Below are positions 1-6,152 of a stretch of DNA of 14,961 nt, in pieces. The stretch is taken from assembly GCA_050292235.1 (NCBI GenBank), contig JBNKLG010000071.1:1-14961 (forward strand), in the 5' to 3' direction. Both the position numbers and the translations under genes were made by a program. Position 1 is the stretch's first letter, and the number at the start of each line of letters is the position of its first letter. This DNA is from JBNKLG01 sp050292235 (GTDB taxonomy: Bacteria > Pseudomonadota > Gammaproteobacteria > Chromatiales > Chromatiaceae). The notes below the pieces were generated by a model. It made no database searches. It had not been told where the DNA came from and was given only the letters and a program-made list of their open reading frames with translations.

Positions 1-2
1 CC

Positions 3-617
3 AGTCTGGGTTCCAAGGTACTGCAAATTCGCTCTGTCGAGTTTGCGGGAAAATATCGGGTGCCGCTCCGAGTGCTGTCTAGCTTTGTCGAGGGCGAGGG
101 TACCCTCATCACCTTTGAGGAGGACGAGATGGAAGAAGCAAAGATTGCAGGGATTGCCTTTAACCGCGATGAAGCCAAGCTCATTATCCGTGGTGTGCCC
201 GATGAGCCGGGTGTGGCCTTTAACATTCTGGGGCCGGTGAGTGATGCCAACATCGAAGTGGACATGATTGTGCAAAACATTTCCCGGGACGGTACCACCG
301 ATTTTACCTTTACCGTACATCGCAACGATTACGACAAAGCGCTGTTAACGCTGAGACAGGTATCTGACCAGCTGGGTGCCAGAGAGGTCGAGGGTGATAC
401 TGCTGTGGTCAAACTGTCTCTGGTAGGTGTGGGCATGCGATCCCATGCGGGTATCGCCAGCAAAATGTTCGAGGCACTGGCCAAAGAGGGGGTCAATATC
501 CGGATTATCTCCACCTCCGAAATCAAAATCTCTGTTCTGATCGATGAAAAATACCTGGAATTGGGCGTGCGCGCCCTGCATGAGGCCTTTGGGCTGGAAA
601 AGGGGCAGGCTGCCTGA
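3..617 (+). CDS. lysC: Aspartate kinase, C-terminal part (5' end outside window)
   Basis: Aspartokinase phosphorylates L-aspartate, the first step toward lysine, threonine, methionine and diaminopimelate. The reading frame is open from base 3, so the catalytic kinase domain lies to the left. What is visible is the end of the catalytic/linker region (SLGSKVLQIRSVEFAGKY, RVLSSF) followed by two ACT domains. The first contains AKLIIRGVPDEPGVAFNILG and VDMIVQNIS; the second contains VGVGMRSHAGIASKMFEAL and GVNIRIISTSEIKISVLI. These are the regulatory amino-acid-binding modules of lysine/threonine-sensitive class aspartokinases. The frame stops at TGA 615-617, 210 nt before csrA. The lysC-csrA-tRNA-Ser order is common in Gammaproteobacteria. 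No clear terminator follows. Confidence 0.95.
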   Translation, partial: SLGSKVLQIRSVEFAGKYRVPLRVLSSFVEGEGTLITFEEDEMEEAKIAGIAFNRDEAKLIIRGVPDEPGVAFNILGPVSDANIEVDMIVQNISRDGTTDFTFTVHRNDYDKALLTLRQVSDQLGAREVEGDTAVVKLSLVGVGMRSHAGIASKMFEALAKEGVNIRIISTSEIKISVLIDEKYLELGVRALHEAFGLEKGQAA

Positions 618-711
618 GGCGAAATCGGGTTATCGGGTTAAAGAATCGTAAATTATCCGTGCAAGCTTAGGCTTTCGTCTAGCTTCAATGTGTTACAATC
701 TCAATAATCTC

Positions 712-727
712 TGTGTCATATGACACA
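712..727. promoter_or_regulatory. Perfect 16-bp palindrome upstream of csrA, candidate operator
   Basis: TGTGTCATATGACACA equals its own reverse complement over all 16 bases. It lies in the lysC-csrA gap, about 100 nt before the csrA start and 12 nt after a TACAAT (694-699) that could be a -10 element. The -35 match is poor, so the promoter itself is not called. A dimeric regulator could bind here, but I cannot assign the site to a known family. Confidence 0.4.
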
Positions 728-827
728 AGGGAGATAAAAACTACTTGATTGGCTGGCGAAAGGTGATGGGGCCGAGGATATCCGTGGTCCAGCCTACGCC
801 GATGGATTGAACAAGGAGACCTTGGAC

Positions 828-1022
828 ATGTTGATTTTAACACGCCGAGTTGGCGAAACCCTGATGATTGGTGATGATGTAACGGTGACAGTACTGGGCG
901 TCAAAGGCAATCAGGTCCGGATTGGGGTCAATGCCCCTAAGGACGTGAGCGTTCATCGTGAAGAGATCTATGAACGTATCAAGGCCGAACAGGCTGCTGC
1001 TGGTGTACCTAGCGGCAACTGA
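828..1022 (+). CDS. csrA: Carbon storage regulator CsrA
   Basis: CsrA (RsmA) is a small dimeric RNA-binding protein that controls translation and stability of many mRNAs by binding GGA motifs, often over the ribosome binding site. The 64-residue product starts MLILTRRVGETLMIGDDVTV and contains VLGVKGNQVRIGVNAPKDVS and VHREEIYERI, which is essentially the family consensus. The ATG at 828 was preferred over an upstream in-frame TTG at 807 because it gives the standard N-terminus and has AAGGAG at 813-818, 9 nt upstream. The leader carries several GGA motifs, one inside the Shine-Dalgarno, so autoregulation is plausible. The gene ends 36 nt before a strong intrinsic terminator. Confidence 0.97.
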   Translation: MLILTRRVGETLMIGDDVTVTVLGVKGNQVRIGVNAPKDVSVHREEIYERIKAEQAAAGVPSGN

Positions 1023-1038
1023 TTTGCCAAGCCCTCTC

Positions 1039-1054
1039 CCCACTGAAAAGTGGG
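1039..1054 (+). other. Small GNRA-loop hairpin after csrA
   Basis: CCCACT (1039-1044) and AGTGGG (1049-1054) form a 6-bp stem closed by a GAAA tetraloop. It lies between the csrA stop and the terminator. It has no U tract and may simply stabilise the 3' end of the mRNA. Confidence 0.45.
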
Positions 1055-1058
1055 ATTG

Positions 1059-1085
1059 AAAAAGGCCCCGTTAGGGGCCTTTTTT
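1059..1085 (+). terminator. Intrinsic terminator of csrA
   Basis: AGGCCCC (1063-1069) pairs with GGGGCCT (1074-1080) around a GTTA loop, flanked by an A run before and a T run after. This is a textbook Rho-independent terminator 36 nt past the csrA stop. Confidence 0.92.
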
Positions 1086-1089
1086 ATTG

Positions 1090-1123
1090 GCAGGGAGCGA
1101 ATCCCTTGCTCCTCGTCGCTTGC
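1090..1123 (+). repeat. Left imperfect inverted repeat flanking the HD gene
   Basis: This 34-nt segment matches the reverse complement of 1818-1849 at about 26 of 32 aligned positions, with a 2-nt gap. Within it GC-AGGGA and TCCCT-TGC form a small hairpin with a 5-nt loop (about 1090-1109). Its left part, TGGCAGGGAGCGA (1088-1100), also resembles the tRNA-Ser end TGGCGGAGAGCGA (1963-1975) at 11 of 13 positions. The pair brackets the HD-domain gene. Confidence 0.55.
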
Positions 1124-1238
1124 ATTGGCGGCATTGGGTGAGGCAGAAATTACAATCAACGATCCTGGGTGTGTGGCGAAAACATTCCCAGACTTCTTTG
1201 CGAAGTTTGAGAGCGTTGTCCAGCAATGAGGATGTACA

Positions 1239-1817
1239 TTGGAAGAAATTGAGGAAATCCTGGGCTTTATCATTGAAATAGAAAAGCTCAAGGGGGTGCG
1301 GCGGAAGACAAGACCCATTGGTCTGGAGCGATATGAAAACTCCGCCGAGCATAGCTGGCATGTCTGCTTGTCAGCCTTAATGCTAAAAGAGTATGCGAAC
1401 GAACAAGTTGATATTGATCGCGTTATTAAGATGCTCCTCATTCACGATCTTGGTGAGATTGATGCGGGAGACACCATTATTTATGCAAGCGAAACCGATG
1501 TACTAAAAGGCCGGGAAGCGGCCGGACTTGAACGCATTCTTAGTCTGCTGCCTGGGAATAAAGCCAAGGAATATATGGCGCTCTGGCATGAATTTGAAGC
1601 AGGAGAGACAGCAGACTCAAGGTACGCCAAAGCCATTGATAGAGTGCCACCTTTGCTCCATAACCTGTATGGTGGAGGACATAGTTGGCGCAAGCATCAA
1701 GTGCCGAAAGAGAAAGTGTTTTCTCTGAATAGCCGTATCAATGAAGGCAGCCAACAGCTTTGGACGGTCATCAAGGCCAGGCTGGAAGAGGCGGTATCAA
1801 AAGGCATTCTCAGGTAA
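1239..1817 (+). CDS. HD-domain metal-dependent phosphohydrolase (YfbR/HDDC2-like)
   Basis: This 192-residue protein belongs to the HD superfamily, in the group related to 5'-deoxynucleotidases and HDDC2 (COG1896-like). The metal-site pattern is visible: NSAEHSWHV (His38), LLIHDLGEIDAGD (His69, Asp70, with Glu73 nearby) and KAIDRVPPLLHN (Asp134). This predicts a cytoplasmic divalent-metal phosphomonoesterase, perhaps acting on nucleotides; the substrate is inferred from the family only. The start is TTG at 1239: an in-frame stop at 1227-1229 rules out a longer form, and TGAGGA at 1227-1232 is a good ribosome binding site. The gene looks more A/T-rich in codon choice than its neighbours. It is bracketed by inverted repeats next to a tRNA, so acquisition by transfer is likely. 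Confidence 0.82.
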   Translation: MEEIEEILGFIIEIEKLKGVRRKTRPIGLERYENSAEHSWHVCLSALMLKEYANEQVDIDRVIKMLLIHDLGEIDAGDTIIYASETDVLKGREAAGLERILSLLPGNKAKEYMALWHEFEAGETADSRYAKAIDRVPPLLHNLYGGGHSWRKHQVPKEKVFSLNSRINEGSQQLWTVIKARLEEAVSKGILR

Positions 1818-1849
1818 GCAAAGCGAAGAGCGAGGGATTGACTCCCTGC
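1818..1849 (+). repeat. Right inverted repeat and partial copy of the tRNA-Ser 3' end
   Basis: The repeat begins directly after the HD-gene stop codon. It is the inverted partner of 1090-1123 and itself folds as GC-G-AGGGA, loop TTGAC, TCCCT-GC. The stretch 1823-1839 also repeats, in the same orientation, the 3' end of the neighbouring tRNA-Ser gene (1965-1981): GCGAAGAGCGAGGGATT against GCGGAGAGCGAGGGATT, 16 of 17 identical. Duplication of a tRNA 3' end is the usual trace of site-specific integration, but tandem tRNA-end repeats can also arise by duplication. Confidence 0.55.
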
Positions 1850-1931
1850 GGTCGCCGCTACTGCGCGCTGTGCGCTTCGTAGTCGAACCTGTTGTTTGAC
1901 ATTGAGGGTTCGATCAACGCTTCTGTAAATG

Positions 1932-1958
1932 AAAAAGGCCCCGGTACCTGAGCCTTTT
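1932..1958 (-). terminator. Intrinsic terminator of the tRNA cluster
   Basis: Read on the minus strand, AAAAGGCTC pairs with GGGGCCTTTT (one G-U pair) around a loop of about 8 nt, and the sequence ends in a T run. It begins 5 nt beyond the 3' CCA of tRNA-Ser, so it should end the leftward tRNA transcript. Confidence 0.8.
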
Positions 1959-1962
1959 CGTA

Positions 1963-2052
1963 TGGCGGAGAGCGAGGGATTCGAACCCTCGATGGAGTTT
2001 CCCCCATACACCCTTAGCAGGGGTGCGCCTTCAGCCTCTCGGCCAGCTCTCC
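1963..2052 (-). tRNA. tRNA-Ser (GCT)
   Basis: The 90-nt class II tRNA has an acceptor stem GGAGAGC/GCTCTCC with discriminator G and an encoded CCA. The anticodon loop CTGCTAA gives anticodon GCT, reading AGC and AGU. The variable arm is long, as expected for serine, and the T arm contains GGTTCGAATCC. It is the last gene of the leftward cluster. Part of its 3' end is copied at 1823-1839. Confidence 0.96.
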
Positions 2053-2063
2053 AGTTCTTTAAT

Positions 2064-2139
2064 TGGTGGGTCATGTAGGGTTCGAACCTACGACCAATGG
2101 ATTAAGAGTCCACTGCTCTACCAACTGAGCTAATGACCC
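2064..2139 (-). tRNA. tRNA-Lys (CTT)
   Basis: This 76-nt tRNA has acceptor GGGTCAT/ATGACCC, discriminator A and encoded CCA. The anticodon loop is CTCTTAA, so the anticodon is CTT (codon AAG). The D arm TAGCTCAGTTGGTAGAGC and the T loop GGTTCGAACC are canonical. It resembles bacterial tRNA-Lys(TTT) apart from the anticodon; many bacteria rely on TTT alone, so this is a second lysine isoacceptor. Confidence 0.95.
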
Positions 2140-2152
2140 AATAACTCAAATA

Positions 2153-2229
2153 TGGGGTGGATGAAGGGGCTCGAACCCTCGACAACCGGAATCACAATCC
2201 GGGGCTCTGCCAGCTGAGCTACATCCACC
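2153..2229 (-). tRNA. tRNA-His (GTG)
   Basis: This 77-nt tRNA has anticodon GTG in GGATTGTGATTCC. The extra 5' G (position -1), opposite the C discriminator of the 3' CCCA, is the histidine identity element and is encoded here. The acceptor stem is GTGGATG/CATCCAC and the T arm contains GGGTTCGAGCCC. Confidence 0.96.
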
Positions 2230-2257
2230 ATAAACCTTTTCATGCCAGCGACCAAGA

Positions 2258-2334
<77 letters not shown>

Positions 2335-2365
2335 ATGGCTTTATTGCCTGGTTTCTCTAAATTGT

Positions 2366-2442
2366 TGGTCGGGGCAGAGGGATTCGAACCCCCGACATCC
2401 TGCTCCCAAAGCAGGCGCGCTACCAGACTGCGCTATGCCCCG
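2366..2442 (-). tRNA. tRNA-Pro (TGG)
   Basis: This 77-nt tRNA has acceptor CGGGGCA/TGCCCCG, discriminator A and encoded CCA. The anticodon loop TTTGGGA gives TGG. The C1 start and the D arm TAGCGCAGTCTGGTAGCGC are typical of bacterial tRNA-Pro. It is the first gene of the cluster, about 30 nt from the predicted transcription start. Confidence 0.96.
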
Positions 2443-2477
2443 CGTGCTCAGCGCAACCGTCATTGAGCAGACGCGGA

Positions 2478-2506
2478 ATGATACGCCTCTGTCATGGTTG
2501 GGTCAA
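2478..2506 (-). promoter_or_regulatory. Sigma-70 promoter of the tRNA cluster
   Basis: On the minus strand, TTGACC (2501-2506) and TATCAT (2478-2483) are separated by exactly 17 bp. The bases just after the -10 (TCCGCG) are GC-rich, as in the discriminators of stringently controlled stable-RNA promoters. The -35 lies upstream of, and close to, the glyA -10 on the opposite strand. Confidence 0.8.
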
Positions 2507-2514
2507 ACCTTCTG

Positions 2515-2520
2515 TATAAT
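2515..2520 (+). promoter_or_regulatory. Consensus -10 element of the glyA operon promoter
   Basis: A perfect TATAAT lies about 40 nt before the glyA start. The positions 16-18 bp upstream (around 2491-2498) give no good -35 match, so the promoter may depend on an activator. It lies between the divergent tRNA promoter and glyA, with the two promoters facing away from each other. Confidence 0.6.
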
Positions 2521-2560
2521 GCCGTCCCATTCTTAATTTTGGGAATCCATTGGGGGGACG

Positions 2561-3814
2561 ATGTTTAGCAAAACCATGCAAATTGCCGACTATGATGAGG
2601 CACTCTGGAACGTCATTCAGGCGGAAGAGAAGCGCCAGGAAGAGCATATTGAGCTCATTGCCTCGGAGAACTACACCAGCCCTCGTGTGATGCAGGCTCA
2701 GGGTACGCTTTTAACCAACAAATATGCTGAAGGCTATCCTGGTAAACGCTACTACGGTGGTTGTGAGCATGTGGACGTGGCGGAACAGCTGGCGATTGAT
2801 CGTGCCAAAGCGCTGTTTGGTGCGGACTATGCCAACGTTCAGCCCCATTCCGGTTCCCAGGCCAATGCGGCGGTCTACATGGCGCTATGCCAGCCCGGTG
2901 ATACAGTGCTAGGGATGAGCCTGGCCCATGGCGGCCATTTGACCCACGGCGCCAAGCCCAATTTCTCCGGTAAGATCTACAACGCGGTTCAGTATGGATT
3001 GGATCCAGAAACCGGTGAAATCGATTATGCCGAGGTCGAACGTCTGGCCCAGGAGCACAAGCCCAAGATGATCGTGGCTGGTTTCTCTGCCTACTCCCGG
3101 GTGGTGGATTGGCAACGATTCCGTGACATTGCCGATGCCGTTGGTGCTTATCTCTTTGTTGATATGGCTCATGTGGCCGGTTTGATTGCAGCAGGTCTCT
3201 ATCCCAGCCCGGTGCAGATCGCCGACGTTACCACGACCACCACCCATAAGACTCTGCGTGGTCCCCGTGGTGGCCTCATCCTGGCCAAGGCCAATGAGGA
3301 GATCGAGAAAAAACTTAATTCGGCGGTCTTTCCCGGTGGTCAGGGTGGCCCATTGATGCACGTGATTGCTGCCAAGGCGGTGGCGTTCAAAGAGGCAATG
3401 GAGCCAGGATTTAAGACTTATCAGGCCCAAGTGCTGCAAAATGCCCGCGCCATGGCTCAAATCTTTATCGAACGCGGTTACGATGTCGTCTCTGGTGGAA
3501 CTGATGATCACCTCTTTTTGGTGAGCTTTATTCAGGCGGGCCTGACCGGCAAGGATGTGGATGCCTGGCTGGGTGCGGCCAATATCACCGTAAACAAGAA
3601 TGCCGTGCCCAATGATCCTCAATCGCCTTTTGTCACTTCGGGTATCCGGGTGGGCACGCCTGCGGTGACCACCCGGGGCTTCGGTACCGATGAGTGCTGT
3701 GAGCTGGCCGGTTGGATGTGTGACATCATCGACAGTCGGGGTGATCAGGCCATGATTGATGCGGTCAAGGAGAAGGTATTGACCCTTTGCTCTTGTTTGC
3801 CGGTCTACTCCTGA
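2561..3814 (+). CDS. glyA: Serine hydroxymethyltransferase
   Basis: GlyA is the PLP enzyme that interconverts serine plus tetrahydrofolate with glycine plus 5,10-methylene-tetrahydrofolate, the main source of one-carbon units. The 417-residue length is normal. Visible motifs are ELIASENYTS (31-40), YAEGYPGKRYYGGCEH (55-70), QPHSGSQANAAVY (94-106), VDMAHVAGLIAAG (200-212) and TTTTTHKTLRGPRGG, in which Lys230 should form the Schiff base with PLP. A G-rich ribosome binding site (2552-2558) precedes the ATG. It is the first gene of the operon, 13 nt before nrdR, an arrangement common in Gammaproteobacteria. Confidence 0.98.
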   Translation: MFSKTMQIADYDEALWNVIQAEEKRQEEHIELIASENYTSPRVMQAQGTLLTNKYAEGYPGKRYYGGCEHVDVAEQLAIDRAKALFGADYANVQPHSGSQANAAVYMALCQPGDTVLGMSLAHGGHLTHGAKPNFSGKIYNAVQYGLDPETGEIDYAEVERLAQEHKPKMIVAGFSAYSRVVDWQRFRDIADAVGAYLFVDMAHVAGLIAAGLYPSPVQIADVTTTTTHKTLRGPRGGLILAKANEEIEKKLNSAVFPGGQGGPLMHVIAAKAVAFKEAMEPGFKTYQAQVLQNARAMAQIFIERGYDVVSGGTDDHLFLVSFIQAGLTGKDVDAWLGAANITVNKNAVPNDPQSPFVTSGIRVGTPAVTTRGFGTDECCELAGWMCDIIDSRGDQAMIDAVKEKVLTLCSCLPVYS

Positions 3815-3827
3815 TACCGAGCCAGAG

Positions 3828-4334
3828 ATGTATTGCCCCTTCTGTAGCGAACCCGATACCAAGGTGATCGATTCCCGTCTGGGTCCAGAAGGGGAACAGG
3901 TCCGGCGTCGGCGTCAATGCACCGCTTGCGGCGAGCGTTTCACCACCTATGAAACCGTTGAGCTGGTAATGCCACGTATCGTCAAAAGTACCGGTATTCG
4001 CGAGACCTTCGATGTGGCCAAACTGACCAACGGCATGAGCCGGGCGCTGGAAAAACGCCCCGTGGGGACGGATCAGATCGATCGGGCCATTCACCGCATC
4101 CGTCGCCATCTCATGGCGACAGGGGAGCGTGAGGTGCCAAGCCGACTGGTGGGCGATCTGGTGATGGATGAGCTGAAAAAGCTGGATCAGGTGGCCTATG
4201 TGCGCTTTGCCTCGGTCTATCGGCGCTTTGATGATCTGGGTGAATTCATCGAGACCATTGAGGTGTTGGGTCGCCAAATGACCCCGGAAGGCTATAAGCG
4301 GCAGTTGGATTTTCTCGTGGAAGACGATGACTGA
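3828..4334 (+). CDS. nrdR: Transcriptional repressor NrdR
   Basis: NrdR represses ribonucleotide reductase operons in response to ATP/dATP binding. The 168-residue protein begins with a zinc ribbon: MYCPFC (Cys3, Cys6) and RRRRQCTACGERFTTYE (Cys31, Cys34). An ATP-cone follows from about residue 49 to 139, starting MPRIVKSTGIRETFD and including FASVYRRFDDLGEF. The end overlaps ribD by 8 nt (4327-4334), which suggests translational coupling. No NrdR-box-like sequence was noticed in the window, so its targets lie elsewhere. Confidence 0.97.
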   Translation: MYCPFCSEPDTKVIDSRLGPEGEQVRRRRQCTACGERFTTYETVELVMPRIVKSTGIRETFDVAKLTNGMSRALEKRPVGTDQIDRAIHRIRRHLMATGEREVPSRLVGDLVMDELKKLDQVAYVRFASVYRRFDDLGEFIETIEVLGRQMTPEGYKRQLDFLVEDDD

Positions 4335-5451
4335 GACCCTCGATTGGGTCTTTATGGCCCGGGCGCTTAGGCTGGCAGAACGGGGGCGCTATACCACCGA
4401 CCCCAATCCCAGAGTGGGTTGTGTGCTGGTACATGATGGCCAGGTGGTGGGTGAGGGTTTTCATCGCAAGGCGGGCGAGCCCCACGCCGAGCGCAATGCC
4501 CTGGCCGAGGCGGGAGATCGGGCCAGGGGGGCCACCGCTTACGTCACCCTCGAACCCTGTAGCCACTACGGTCGCACCCCACCCTGTGCTGATGGCCTGA
4601 TCGAGGCCGGGGTCGGCCGGGTTGTGGTGGCTATGGAGGATCCCAATCCCCAAGTGTCAGGTCGGGGTCTGACTGCCTTGCGCAAAGCGGGCATCGTGGT
4701 GGAGTCCGGTCTGCTTGAGGCGCAGGCGAGGGCGCTGAATCCCGGCTTTATCAAACGGATGGAACAGGGCCTGCCCTTTGTGCGGGCCAAGCTGGCCATG
4801 AGTCTGGATGGCCGTACTGCTATGGCCAATGGCGAGAGTCAATGGATCACCGGGCCAGCAGCCCGTGCCGAGGTGCAGCGCGGGCGGGCGGCCAGCTCGG
4901 TGGTGGTGACCGGTATCGGCACGGTTCTGGCGGATGATCCCTCCATGAATATCCGCCTGGCCGTGGATGAACTCCATGATCTGGGGCCGGATTATCCCGT
5001 GCGTCAGCCTGTGCGGGTGGTGCTGGATCCCACCCTGGTTCTGCCACCGGATGCCAAGATTTTACGTCAGCCAGGACAGGTGCTGCTGTTTTGCGCCCAG
5101 GCTGATCCCCAAAAGAGGGTGGTGCTGGAACTCCAGGGTGCCCAGATCGAACAGGTGGATGCCGAGGGCGATCGGCTGGATTTACTCCAGGTATTCCGTC
5201 GTCTCGCCGCTCTGGGGATGAACGAGATCTGGCTGGAGACCGGCCCAACTTTGGCCGGAGCGGCTCTGCAGGCAGGGTTGGTGGATGAATTACAGGTCTA
5301 TATGGCACCCCTGCTGCTGGGTGATCAGGCCCGTCCACTCTGTATCCTGCCCGGTCTGGAGCAGATGTCGGATCGCTTGGAACTGAACCTGACCGAGGTG
5401 CGTCACTTTGGCCAGGACCTGCGTCTTATTTACACCCCTCAAGGGAGGTAA
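4327..5451 (+). CDS. ribD: Bifunctional riboflavin deaminase/reductase RibD
   Basis: RibD carries out two steps of riboflavin synthesis: deamination of the diaminopyrimidine made by GTP cyclohydrolase II, and NADPH-dependent reduction of its ribosyl side chain. The 374-residue protein has an N-terminal cytidine-deaminase-like domain (about 1-145) with the zinc site HAERNALAEAG (His53, Glu55) and LEPCSHYGRTPPCADG (Cys78, Cys87). The reductase domain (about 150-370) contains RAKLAMSLDGRTAMANGESQ, WITG, GIGTVLADDPSMNIR and LETGPTLAGAALQAGLVDEL. The ATG lies inside the nrdR end, and the ribE ribosome binding site lies inside the last codons of ribD. Confidence 0.97.
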   Translation: MTETLDWVFMARALRLAERGRYTTDPNPRVGCVLVHDGQVVGEGFHRKAGEPHAERNALAEAGDRARGATAYVTLEPCSHYGRTPPCADGLIEAGVGRVVVAMEDPNPQVSGRGLTALRKAGIVVESGLLEAQARALNPGFIKRMEQGLPFVRAKLAMSLDGRTAMANGESQWITGPAARAEVQRGRAASSVVVTGIGTVLADDPSMNIRLAVDELHDLGPDYPVRQPVRVVLDPTLVLPPDAKILRQPGQVLLFCAQADPQKRVVLELQGAQIEQVDAEGDRLDLLQVFRRLAALGMNEIWLETGPTLAGAALQAGLVDELQVYMAPLLLGDQARPLCILPGLEQMSDRLELNLTEVRHFGQDLRLIYTPQGR

Positions 5452-5454
5452 TCC

Positions 5455-6117
5455 ATGTTTACCGGCATCATTCAGGCCGTAGGCGAGATCGGCAACATCG
5501 AACACCGCAGTGGGGATGCCCGGCTCAGTGTCAAAAGCGGCAAGCTGGATCTGAGCGATGTGGCTTTGGGTGACAGTATCGCCGTCAATGGTGTATGCCT
5601 GACTGCCGTCACCCTGATGGCGGATGGCTTTGCGGCCGATGTCTCCCGCGAGACCCTGTCACTGACTACCCTGGGGCGGCTGCGTCCGGGCAGTAAGATC
5701 AATCTGGAAAAGGCCCTGACCCTCTCTACCCGCCTGGGTGGTCATCTGGTGAGCGGTCATGTGGATGGCATTGGCAAGGTGCTGAGTCGCCACCGGGATG
5801 CCCGTTCCGAACACTTTGAGATCGAGGCCCCCGCCGAGTTGGCCAAATACATCGCTCACAAGGGTTCCATCACGGTGGATGGCACCAGTTTGACTGTGAA
5901 CGCGGTGGAGGGTGCGGTGTTTCATCTCAATATCGTGCCCCACACCCTGCAAGAGACCATCATGGACAGCTATGCCGAGGGTGCGTCGATCAACCTGGAG
6001 GTGGATCTGCTGGCCCGTTATCTGGAGCGTTTGGTGCTGGGCGAGCAGGCAGCAGAGCCGGGGAAGGGCGGGGTGACCCAGAGCCTCCTGGCCCAGGCCG
6101 GTTTTCTGAACCCCTGA
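5455..6117 (+). CDS. ribE: Riboflavin synthase, alpha subunit
   Basis: This enzyme dismutates two 6,7-dimethyl-8-ribityllumazine molecules into riboflavin and a pyrimidinedione, the last step of the pathway. The 220-residue protein has the hallmark N-terminus MFTGIIQAVG and two homologous lumazine-binding barrels: SIAVNGVCLTAV (41-52) in the first, and GHLVSGHVDG (96-105) with SITVDGTSLTVN (138-149) in the second. The ATG follows the ribD stop by 3 nt, and the strong ribosome binding site GGGAGG (5443-5448) overlaps the ribD end. The gene is called ribC in some Gammaproteobacteria. Confidence 0.97.
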   Translation: MFTGIIQAVGEIGNIEHRSGDARLSVKSGKLDLSDVALGDSIAVNGVCLTAVTLMADGFAADVSRETLSLTTLGRLRPGSKINLEKALTLSTRLGGHLVSGHVDGIGKVLSRHRDARSEHFEIEAPAELAKYIAHKGSITVDGTSLTVNAVEGAVFHLNIVPHTLQETIMDSYAEGASINLEVDLLARYLERLVLGEQAAEPGKGGVTQSLLAQAGFLNP

Positions 6118-6123
6118 TATACT
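6115..6123 (+). promoter_or_regulatory. Possible extended -10 promoter before ribBX
   Basis: TGATATACT fits the extended -10 pattern TGnTATAAT closely, and its TGA is also the ribE stop codon. No good -35 is present, which extended -10 promoters tolerate. Transcription would start about 22 nt before ribBX. This is a match by eye only. Confidence 0.35.
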
Positions 6124-6152
6124 AGGCCACTTTTCTGTCATCGGTTCCTCTC

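Noticed and set aside
766..810. 14-codon open frame in the csrA leader, possible leader peptide
   Set aside because: The only purine-rich stretch is 2-3 nt from its ATG and the peptide has no attenuation-type residue run; more likely just leader RNA.
731..810. Possible c-di-GMP (GEMM) riboswitch before csrA
   Set aside because: The ending GCCTACGCCGATGG is faintly reminiscent, but the conserved core and paired stems are not present.
1818..1925. Integron attC site after the HD gene
   Set aside because: The region is palindromic, but no RYYYAAC/GTTRRRY pair in the right arrangement was found, and there is no second cassette or integrase.
2909..3862. 317-codon minus-strand open frame
   Set aside because: It is entirely antisense to glyA and the nrdR start, with no recognisable domain; glyA on the plus strand is unmistakable.
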